DNA from: Armatimonadota bacterium
GTDB lineage: Bacteria > Armatimonadota > Zipacnadia > UBA1398 > JAKPQA01
Assembly (NCBI GenBank): GCA_029547025.1
Contig: JAKPQA010000031.1
Span: 1 to 56,975 of the forward strand
Direction: 5' to 3'
DNA: 56,975 bases
The position numbers and the translations under genes are program-made. Below the pieces are notes generated by a model that worked only from the letters and a program-made list of their open reading frames with translations, made no database searches and was not told where the DNA came from. Each line of letters starts with the position of its first letter. Position 1 is the first letter of the stretch. Below are positions 49,215-56,975 of the stretch, piece by piece.

Positions 49215-50216
49215 GTGTCTGACCTGCGCTATGTCATGGGGATCGATGGCGGCGGAAGCAAGACGGATGCCGTCCTGATGGATGAGACCGGCGCCGTGGT
49301 GGGCTGGGGGCGCGGTGGCCCGACCCATGCGGGCTTCGAACCCGATGAAGCCGTGCGAGCCGCCGTCCCATCGGCCGTCGCTGCCGCACTGAACGGCCGG
49401 CTGATCCGCGTCTCAGCCATCGTGACCAGCTTCTGTGGCCCCCAGGCCATTGCGGCCGCCCACGAACTCAGCGCCGGCGCCGACGTGCACCCCGTAGGGG
49501 AGACCGACGTAGTCTTCGCCGCCAACCAGGTGGATGCGGGGCTTATCGTGTTGGCCAGCACGGGCAGTGGGGTCCGCGCCCGGAATCGCCAAGGCGAGTC
49601 GGTCCATATGGGCGGATTCGGTCCCGTCATCGGCGATGAGGGCAGCGCCTATGCCATCGGCGTCCGGGCCATCCGTGCGTGCATCTACGCCCACTGGTCA
49701 TCCGAGTGGGACACTTCGCTGCGCGAGCGCGTGCTCGAGGCAACTCACTGCGCGCGCGTCTACGACCTGATCGGTTACTTCCACTATGGCGGATCGACGC
49801 GTCGAGAGGTGGCCGCCCTGGCTCCCCTGGTCGACCAGGAATCCGCGGCCGGCGATCCCGTCGCTGGCCGCATCCTCGCCGAGAGCGCCCGCGAACTCGG
49901 CGTGTTGGCGCTGTGCGCGCTGCGCCGCGCCAACATGCTCGATGCATCCTACCCCATGTTGCCCTCGGGCTCGGTCGCACGAAACAGCGCGGCCTACTGG
50001 AAGGCCATGACGGAGTTTGTGTGTGCATCGGCGCCTCTGATCGAGCCGCAGGCGCCCGGCCCCGCCCCCGCAGTCGGCGGTGCCCTTCTCGCTCTCCGCC
50101 GGCTGGGCGTTGAGTGGACTGGCGATGTTGTGACTCGCGCCCGGACCACGGCGCTCGAATGGTCTCAGCCTAGTGGTCACTCAGGTACGCATACCCCCCA
50201 AGCCGGAGTTTGGTGA
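49215..50216 (+). CDS. BadF/BadG/BcrA-family ATPase, N-acetylglucosamine-kinase-like
   Basis: The protein has 333 residues from a GTG start. The ASKHA ATPase fold shows the phosphate motif VMGIDGGGSKTDAVLMDETG, the second loop VLASTGSGVRARN, and the family-typical GGFGPVIGDEGSAYAIGVRAI. Relatives include eukaryotic-type N-acetylglucosamine kinase and bacterial glucosamine or MurNAc kinases, as well as benzoyl-CoA reductase activators; without a partner reductase the sugar-kinase role is more likely. The last 47 bp overlap the 3' end of the convergent serine hydrolase gene. Confidence 0.85.
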   Translation: MSDLRYVMGIDGGGSKTDAVLMDETGAVVGWGRGGPTHAGFEPDEAVRAAVPSAVAAALNGRLIRVSAIVTSFCGPQAIAAAHELSAGADVHPVGETDVVFAANQVDAGLIVLASTGSGVRARNRQGESVHMGGFGPVIGDEGSAYAIGVRAIRACIYAHWSSEWDTSLRERVLEATHCARVYDLIGYFHYGGSTRREVAALAPLVDQESAAGDPVAGRILAESARELGVLALCALRRANMLDASYPMLPSGSVARNSAAYWKAMTEFVCASAPLIEPQAPGPAPAVGGALLALRRLGVEWTGDVVTRARTTALEWSQPSGHSGTHTPQAGVW

Positions 50217-51570
50217 CTCGGCCGGCCTCATCGACAGTGAACACCGCGTCCTCCCCCTTGCTGCCGCCGTTCTCCATGGTGAACACGTGTTCCGACTTTG
50301 GCGCCAGGCGTAGCAGGTCGTCGAGAGAGTCCCCGACCGTCCGGACCACCATCTTCCCATCCAGAACCATGACCTCGATCTGAGTGCTCCCCACCGGCGC
50401 GCGGTACCGCCCGCAGTATCGGTGCCACTCCGCCGGGGCCTCCTTCGGCTCCGCGGGCTTCCGCCGCTTGCGCGCCCGCGCCACGGCGGGCGCCAGAATG
50501 CCCACCGCCTCCCGCGAGACTTCCCCGGCCATCCCGCGGCCGTTGGTGAACACGGCTACACCGATGCCGAGCTCCGGTAGCAGCAGCAGGTCCGTGGAAA
50601 GGCCTGGTAGCCCACCACCGTGTCCGATCCACCGCGCCCCCTGGGTCCGGCCGAGAGCCCAACCCAGGCCTCGGCCCGATTGGCCGTCGTCCGACACCCA
50701 CTGCACCACCTGCATCTCGCGTATTGAAGACCGCCTTAGTACGCCCTCAGCACCGGCCGGAGGACGGCCCAGGTGAAGCGAGATGAACCGAGCCATGTCG
50801 GCAACACTCGAGTACAGCCCGCCCACGGGGCTGAAGCAGCCCAGCTTCATCTCCGGGCATGGCGGCCCAGCGCCGTCGTCGTCGGCCCACGGGTACAACG
50901 TCGTCACCCGATCCGCCAGGCTGCCGGCGGGTGTGAACGAGCTCGAAACCATGCCCAGCGGTCCAAGAACCTGCTCGCCTACCCACACCTCGTACGGCTC
51001 TCCTGAAGCCCTGGCCACGATGAGGCCCAGAAGGGCGAAGGCCAGGTTCGAGTACTTCTCTTCAGTGAGGGGCGGCACAATCAGCGACATCTGGGGCAGA
51101 CTCGGGAGCAGTTCCTCGATGGAGGGGAACTCGAGGGTCTCCCAGCAGTCGAAAACCGTCTCGCGGGGGAACCCCGCCGTGTGACTCACGGCCTGGCGAA
51201 TGGTGGGCGGCGCCGCGTCGGGGAAGGGGTTCTGGATCCCCAGCTCCGGAATCCACTGTGAGATCGGGTCGTCCAGCCCGAGCTTTCCCTCATCGCGAAG
51301 CCGCACCAGGGCCATGGTCGTGACCACCTTGGTAATCGACGCGAGAGGGTAGAGCGTGTCCGCGTCGGCCGGGCGCCCGGACGCCACATCGGCCCAGCCG
51401 AAGCCCCCCGACCACAGAGTGGCCCCATCGCACACCACTGCGACCGATAGACCGGGGATCCGCCGGTCTTCACGGGTGCACTCGAGGTAGACCTTCGTAT
51501 GCTCCAGTGCCGACAGCACCTCCCGATCCTCCGCGATGGACTCCTGCGGATCGGTTGGCTGCTCTCCCAT
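50170..51570 (-). CDS. Serine hydrolase of the beta-lactamase class C/esterase family
   Basis: The protein has 466 residues from the ATG at 51570. The PF00144-type fold has S78-I-T-K81 (SxxK nucleophile and base), Y173-S-N (YxN) and GHGGG near residue 355 in place of the KTG box. A C-terminal beta-barrel-like domain of about 110 residues follows a basic linker (ARKRRKPAEPKEAP). No signal peptide is apparent. Family members include D-aminopeptidases, esterases and penicillin-binding-like enzymes, and most are not true beta-lactamases. The frame is open far upstream (to 52251) through the neighbouring oxidoreductase in another frame, but that extension is non-coding shadow. It overlaps the convergent kinase gene by 47 bp. 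Confidence 0.88.
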   Translation of the reverse strand: MGEQPTDPQESIAEDREVLSALEHTKVYLECTREDRRIPGLSVAVVCDGATLWSGGFGWADVASGRPADADTLYPLASITKVVTTMALVRLRDEGKLGLDDPISQWIPELGIQNPFPDAAPPTIRQAVSHTAGFPRETVFDCWETLEFPSIEELLPSLPQMSLIVPPLTEEKYSNLAFALLGLIVARASGEPYEVWVGEQVLGPLGMVSSSFTPAGSLADRVTTLYPWADDDGAGPPCPEMKLGCFSPVGGLYSSVADMARFISLHLGRPPAGAEGVLRRSSIREMQVVQWVSDDGQSGRGLGWALGRTQGARWIGHGGGLPGLSTDLLLLPELGIGVAVFTNGRGMAGEVSREAVGILAPAVARARKRRKPAEPKEAPAEWHRYCGRYRAPVGSTQIEVMVLDGKMVVRTVGDSLDDLLRLAPKSEHVFTMENGGSKGEDAVFTVDEAGRVTKLRLGGYAYLSDH

Positions 51571-51667
51571 AGCCGTGCCTCCAGTCGCCGTCTCGCCAGA
51601 CGATCGGGGCCCGCTGCGCGAGGAGGTCCTCACGCCCGCGGCCCTGATCGCTGTCGGTCGTTCCGAC

Positions 51668-52891
51668 CTATCCGATCTTCCAATACTCGTTGATGGGGTC
51701 CTGATAGGCGCTGATCTTGCCGCTGTATACATCCTGCACCCTGACGGGCGCGCCAGCCATGTCCGACTCATACATGGCCAGGCAGATGGCCTTGGCCCTT
51801 TTGGTCGTTTCGGCATCGATCTCAGGTGCCCGCTGCGACAGAATCGAGTCCACGAAGTCCCAGCATTCGAGTGCGACGTCTTCCTCGACACCGTGCGGGA
51901 ACAGCCGGGCCGCCTCGGCCGGGTCCAGCTGGGCCTTGTACTCCTTCTCAATGTCCTCATACGGCTTCGTGGTGCCATCGGCGAACACGATGTCGCCGCC
52001 TTGCTGGAAGGGGTGCATCCACCCGCCCCGATCCCGGGCACTGCCCTCGGAGCCATAGAACAGCTGGGCGGCGACGCCCTCGCCAGGCGCCGAGAACGAC
52101 CACGACCATTGCCCCACGAGTCCGCTGGCGAACCGCAGGCACGACATCCAGGTGTCCTCGACGTCCATGGGCTGCGGACCCAGCTCGGGCGAGTCCAGGA
52201 TCGGGCGCTGGAAGGTCCGCAAGGCGCAACTGACCTCATCCACGTCCCCAAACATGTGGCGGATCATGTCCGCGAAATGGGCTCCCGCGTCGAAGATCAT
52301 GCCACCACCCGTGAGGAGCTTCAGCAGGCGCCACTGCCACGCGTAGGCGTTCTTGTAGGCGTCGCTGCAGAAGTCCCAGTTCGAGTAGCCCTCGACCAGG
52401 AAGAACCGGATGTCGCCGATCATCTTCTTCTCGCACAGAGCCCAGCGCATGGTCCGCGCCTTGATGCCGCGCCGAACCTGTTCGGCCACGGCCACGAACT
52501 TCCCGGCTCTCTTGGCGGCCTCAATGATCAGGTCCGATGCCTTGATGGTGATCCCGCACGGCTTCTCCACCATCACCGGCAACCCGGCCTCGAGACACGG
52601 GATCACGGTGGTGTGGTGGAACGCATGCGGCGTGCAGATGTCCGCGCCATCCAGTGTGGCCTTCTCGACCATCTCCTCCACCGACGCGTACTGCGGCGGC
52701 GTCCAGCCGAACATGTCGCTGACCGTCTTGGCGAAGGCCGCTCGCCGATCCTCGAACTTATCGCACAGGGCCACGATCTCGAATGAGTCGTACCCGGCGT
52801 CCAGCAGCTTGCGGTAACCCTGCAGATGGGCACCCGCGATGCCGCCGGTCCCCACGATGGCGATCTGGGCCTTGCCCGAAGCGTCAGGCAT
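51668..52891 (-). CDS. Gfo/Idh/MocA-family oxidoreductase (cytoplasmic)
   Basis: The protein has 407 residues from the start at 52891. The Rossmann motif is IAIVGTGGIAGAHLQGY (GxGxxG), the conserved dinucleotide/catalytic EKP occurs in VMVEKPCG, and the C-terminal domain contains GGGMIFDAGAHFADMIRHMFGD. There is no Tat or Sec signal, unlike the other family member at 32154-33272, so this copy is cytoplasmic. It likely acts on a sugar or cyclitol with NAD(P). It sits between the serine hydrolase (97 nt downstream) and a sugar-nucleotide-type epimerase (122 nt upstream) on the same strand, compatible with a loose sugar-modification operon. Confidence 0.9.
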   Translation of the reverse strand: MPDASGKAQIAIVGTGGIAGAHLQGYRKLLDAGYDSFEIVALCDKFEDRRAAFAKTVSDMFGWTPPQYASVEEMVEKATLDGADICTPHAFHHTTVIPCLEAGLPVMVEKPCGITIKASDLIIEAAKRAGKFVAVAEQVRRGIKARTMRWALCEKKMIGDIRFFLVEGYSNWDFCSDAYKNAYAWQWRLLKLLTGGGMIFDAGAHFADMIRHMFGDVDEVSCALRTFQRPILDSPELGPQPMDVEDTWMSCLRFASGLVGQWSWSFSAPGEGVAAQLFYGSEGSARDRGGWMHPFQQGGDIVFADGTTKPYEDIEKEYKAQLDPAEAARLFPHGVEEDVALECWDFVDSILSQRAPEIDAETTKRAKAICLAMYESDMAGAPVRVQDVYSGKISAYQDPINEYWKIG

Positions 52892-53013
52892 GGATGTTCC
52901 ACTCCCTGTGGTCCTCATAGATGGCCCAAGGCCGGAGCCTACGTGCGGTCGGCCGGGGCACTGTCAGCGAGTATTCCCGCCGCGCGCCGAGGGTCCTTCG
53001 GGCCCCCGATTGG

Positions 53014-53970
53014 CTAGACCACAAGCTGCCCCGTCTCGAGGAGGTACTCGAGGCACTCGATGTAGATCTGCTCCGTCGTGTAGCGCGGCGCGTAGCCCAG
53101 CAGGCGCTGGGCCTTCTCGATGCTGCAGCAGGGCGAGTGGTCGATGTGGTCCCTGGTGATCGCCCACGCGGGGCCGAGGAGCGTTGCCATCTCATTGTAC
53201 GAGGCGAACTCGATGTTCGGCTCGCGTCCGAACAGCCGCGCGACGAACTTGCAGCACGCAACGAGTGACATCGCGTAGGGCGCCACGCCGCTGAAGGATT
53301 CGCCGAGCGCGGCGTCGCGACGGTCGATCGCCGACTCGAAGAGCTGCGCGAGGTCGTCGGCGTGGACGTGATGGAGCGTTTCGCGCCCCATCTGCGGCAG
53401 ATGCACGACCTCGCCGCGGGCGAGTTTCTCGTAGACGCCGACCCCGTTCCGCGTGCCCTGAGGGTCGATCGGCAGCCACTTCCGGCCCGAGATGTGCCCC
53501 GGATGGATGATGGTGGCCGGGAAGCCCGTGGTGCGGTACCGGCGGATCAGGTCGGCCTCGATAGTGGCCTTGTTGCGGCCGTACTCGTCGATGGGCCGGC
53601 GCTCATCGCTCTCGCGGTAGGGCGTCCGCAGCGCCGGGCCATAGGCCCAGATGGTCCCGCAATGGATGAAGTGGGTGATACGCCCCTCGAAGGCCTCGAC
53701 CATGAGCTGGTTCTGCGCCGGCGCGTAGCAGATGAGGTCGACCACGACATCGGCCTCGATAGACGCCATGCGCTGAGCCCACGTGCCGGCGGCCTCCTCG
53801 GCCCCGCGGTCGGCGACGATCCACTCGACGGCTCCCCACGCCAGCCGCGAGTCGGTGTACTGCGGAGATGGCTTCCGCGCGACCACGGTCACCTCGTGGC
53901 CGCCGAGCACGAGCCGAGGCACCAGGTAGCTCCCGATGTGTCCGGTGCCGCCGATGACAAGGATCCGCAT
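53014..53970 (-). CDS. NAD-dependent epimerase/dehydratase (extended SDR)
   Basis: The protein has 318 residues from the start at 53970 (MRILVIGGTGHIGSYLV), which carries GxxGxxG for NAD binding. The catalytic YxxxK is YGRNK, with an upstream Thr in HCGTIWAYG, and substrate-loop segments IIHPGHISG and HHVHADDLAQLF follow. It belongs to the UDP-sugar epimerase-like or isoflavone-reductase-like extended SDR group; the precise sugar or sugar-nucleotide is not assigned. The open frame upstream to 54144 overlaps the lipB start region and is not used. It is divergent from lipB with 133 bp between starts. Confidence 0.9.
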   Translation of the reverse strand: MRILVIGGTGHIGSYLVPRLVLGGHEVTVVARKPSPQYTDSRLAWGAVEWIVADRGAEEAAGTWAQRMASIEADVVVDLICYAPAQNQLMVEAFEGRITHFIHCGTIWAYGPALRTPYRESDERRPIDEYGRNKATIEADLIRRYRTTGFPATIIHPGHISGRKWLPIDPQGTRNGVGVYEKLARGEVVHLPQMGRETLHHVHADDLAQLFESAIDRRDAALGESFSGVAPYAMSLVACCKFVARLFGREPNIEFASYNEMATLLGPAWAITRDHIDHSPCCSIEKAQRLLGYAPRYTTEQIYIECLEYLLETGQLVV

Positions 53971-54103
53971 CGTCCATGGCCCCTTCCAGCTCCGCGCTGG
54001 CCCTGCCGTGATGCGGTTCCGTAGCAGGGGCCTTACGACCTCGTCGCCGTTCGCTGTGCTACCATCCTCCAGGAAGCCTGCGCGAGGCACGAGGGGTGCA
54101 CCC

Positions 54104-54853
54104 ATGGCCGATTCCGTTGCTCGAGCACCATGCCTGGTCGCCAACCTTGGCCTCGTGCCCTACGACCAGGCGCTCGCGCTGCAGCAGCGGATCCACCAGG
54201 CGCGGGTCGGTGGAGCCGGTCCCGACGTCTTGCTGCTGCTCGAGCACCCACCGACCATCACGCTCGGGCGCAGCGCGCGCGCCGAGCATCTGCTTTCTGC
54301 CCCCGAGCTGCTGGCGCGCAGGGGCATCGCGCTCCACGCGGTCGGCCGCGGGGGCGATGTCACCTACCACGGTCCGGGCCAACTTGTCGGCTACCCGATC
54401 CTCGATGTCTCGACCTACCGCGGCGCGCTGAGCCGGTACCTGCGCGACCTCGAGCAGATGCTCATCGACGTCCTGGCCTCCTTTGGTGTGCGCGGCGAGA
54501 GGGCGGAGGGGCTCACGGGCGTCTTCGTCGGCGGCGCCAAGATCGCCGCCATCGGCGTGCAGGTGAAGCGGTGGGTATCCTTACACGGGTTCGCGATGAA
54601 CGTCTCGACCGACCTGTCGGCTTTCGGCCACATCGTGCCCTGCGGCATCCGCGACCGGGCGGTCACCTCGTTGGCCGAGCATGTCCACCCGGCACCGTGT
54701 ATGGGCGAGGTGGCTCGCACAGTGGTCTCGTCGTTTGCTACAGTGTTCGGGCGCGAAATGACGTGGGGAGCGGGCGCCTCGTGGCCGCAGCACCCCCTCG
54801 CCGACGGGCGGGTCACCGAGGGCCGGCCGCCGACCTGCAGTGATCGCGCATGA
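54104..54853 (+). CDS. lipB: Octanoyltransferase (lipoate-protein ligase B)
   Basis: The enzyme transfers octanoate from acyl carrier protein to lipoyl domains, the first step of endogenous lipoate synthesis. The protein has 249 residues. Hallmarks: LEHPPTITLGRSA, RGGDVTYHGPGQLVGYPI (82-99), the catalytic Lys146 in VGGAKIAAIGV, and Cys180 in HIVPCGI, all intact. A longer frame from 53936 overlaps the divergent epimerase and lacks family similarity. lipA is not in the window. pgi begins 19 nt after the stop. Confidence 0.95.
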   Translation: MADSVARAPCLVANLGLVPYDQALALQQRIHQARVGGAGPDVLLLLEHPPTITLGRSARAEHLLSAPELLARRGIALHAVGRGGDVTYHGPGQLVGYPILDVSTYRGALSRYLRDLEQMLIDVLASFGVRGERAEGLTGVFVGGAKIAAIGVQVKRWVSLHGFAMNVSTDLSAFGHIVPCGIRDRAVTSLAEHVHPAPCMGEVARTVVSSFATVFGREMTWGAGASWPQHPLADGRVTEGRPPTCSDRA

Positions 54854-54872
54854 CGGAAGGTGGTGGTCACCC

Positions 54873-56270
<1,398 letters not shown>

Positions 56271-56299
56271 CGGGCTCAGCCGCGTGCCGAACGGGAGCC

Positions 56300-56313
56300 C
56301 AGGCTTCAGCCTG
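56300..56313 (+). terminator. Small hairpin downstream of pgi
   Basis: CAGGCT and AGCCTG pair around a two-base TC loop, 29 nt after the pgi stop. It lacks a T-run and may be part of the repeat block that follows rather than a dedicated terminator. Confidence 0.35.
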
Positions 56314-56421
56314 CCGGGGCGCGGACGGCCGCGTCCGCGGTTCGACCGTGCCCTGCCCACGCGGAGCAGGCGCTCCGCGCTCCGAGACCGGCTGGTGCTC
56401 ACGCCGGGGCGCGGACGGCCG
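56313..56421. repeat. Two copies of a 19-bp direct repeat flanking a partial 136-bp unit
   Basis: GCCGGGGCGCGGACGGCCG occurs at 56313-56331 and again at 56403-56421. Between them, 56348-56397 matches about 50 bp of the 136-bp unit that is tandemly repeated downstream. The block therefore looks like a mosaic of two interspersed repeat families. A 6-bp hairpin (CGGACG-GCCG-CGTCCG, 56322-56337) sits in the first copy. Confidence 0.6.
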
Positions 56422-56975
56422 CCGGCACTGGATCCGGTCGTTCGTGCCCGCGGGGCTCCCGCCCCGCGCCGTTGCGGTGCCCTGCCCACGCGGAGCAGGC
56501 GCTCCGCGCTCCGAGACCGGCTGGTGCGTACGATCCCATGGCGGGCGAGGATGCCCGCCGGCACTGGATCCGGTCGTTCGTGCCCGCGGGGCCCCCGCCC
56601 CGCGCTGTTGCGGTGCCCTGCCCACGCGGAGCAGGCGCTCCGCGCTCCGGAACCGGCTGGTGCGTACGATCCTATGGCGGGCGAGGACGCCCGCCGGCAC
56701 TGGATCCGGTCGTTCGTGCCCGCGGGGCTCCCGCCCCGCGCTGTTGCGGTGCCCTGCCCACGCGAAGCAGGCGCTCGGCGCTCCGAGACCGGCTGGTGCG
56801 TACGATCCCATGGCGGGCGAGGACGCCCGCCGGCACTGGACCCAGTCGTTCGTGCCCGCGGGGCTCCCGCCCCGCGCCGTTGCGGTGCCCTGCCCACGCG
56901 AAGCAGGCGCTCCGCGCTCCGGGACCGGCTGGTGCGTACGATCCCATGGCGGGCGAGGACGCCCGCCGGCACTGG
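56421..56975. repeat. Tandem array of 136-bp repeats with hairpins
   Basis: The marker GCCGGCACTGG begins at 56421, 56557, 56693, 56829 and 56965, exactly 136 bp apart, giving four complete units and the start of a fifth cut by the window edge. Units differ by a few substitutions. In the first unit, three stems are evident: CGCGGGGC/GCCCCGCG (56449-56468), CGCGGAGC/GCTCCGCG (56489-56508) and GGCGGGC/GCCCGCC (56540-56559). The second stem carries mismatches in later units. The period is not a multiple of three, so long open frames read through it on the minus strand are artefacts. No protein is called here. Confidence 0.92.

Noticed and set aside
50170-51570. Beta-lactamase conferring antibiotic resistance
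   Set aside because: SxxK, YxN and HxG are shared by many esterases and peptidases of the family. There is no clear signal peptide, and there is an extra C-terminal domain, so a resistance role is not supported.
56421-56975. CRISPR array
   Set aside because: Units are 136 bp and near-identical throughout, with no short repeat/unique spacer alternation and no cas genes in the window.

Overview
The window is GC-rich, densely coded bacterial chromosome. No rRNA, tRNA, integrase, IS element or CRISPR array was recognised by eye. The gene content suggests a planctomycete-like (PVC or neighbouring candidate phylum) organism: H-X9-DG 'prepilin-processing' domain proteins, very large secreted beta-sandwich and carboxypeptidase-regulatory-like proteins, Tat-exported Gfo/Idh/MocA oxidoreductases, caspase-like and SUMF1-like domains, and several glycoside hydrolases. 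This assignment is an inference from families; no marker gene places it firmly.

Layout. 1-394: the tail of a secreted beta-sandwich protein. 428-7312: a tight three-gene cassette of nucleic-acid motor proteins: a RecQ-like helicase with an excisionase-type HTH at its N-terminus, an MrfA/YprA-like DUF1998 helicase, and a NERD-nuclease/UvrD-like protein. It sits behind a sigma70-like promoter overlapped by a perfect 8-bp inverted repeat. No known defence system is matched completely, so this is the best candidate for an undescribed DNA-repair or anti-phage module. 7509-12768: a carbohydrate operon (GH36 alpha-galactosidase, GH-A-clan secreted hydrolase, GH32/43-like propeller). 12796-13242: a convergent Rrf2 regulator with three cysteines. 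13378-15248: tandem secreted H-X9-DG paralogues. 15592-21729: gltB-gltD with a long structured leader. 21748-31279 (minus): an operon of two paralogous giant exported proteins plus a transglutaminase-like protein. 31611-32063: a stand-alone receiver domain. 32154-39195 (minus): a Tat-exported oxidoreductase and a 1954-residue modular secreted protein.

39461-41292: pyrF and a secreted NTF2-like protein, closed by a 14-bp hairpin. 41587-45784 (minus): a ROK sugar kinase and a 1063-residue helical-repeat exported protein. Divergent from these, at 45985-47328, is an exported pseudo-caspase (both catalytic residues replaced) followed by an EF-hand and a cysteine-rich SUMF1-like domain. 47390-53970 is mostly minus strand: a lipoprotein, an aldo/keto reductase, a serine hydrolase, a Gfo/Idh/MocA oxidoreductase and an NAD epimerase, with a plus-strand BadF-type kinase among them. 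54104-56270: lipB and pgi. The right end is an array of 136-bp tandem repeats rich in hairpins that runs off the window.

Functionally the window mixes core metabolism (ammonium assimilation, pyrimidine synthesis, lipoylation, glycolysis) with accessory layers: sugar-polymer and sugar handling, large cell-surface proteins, and the helicase cassette.
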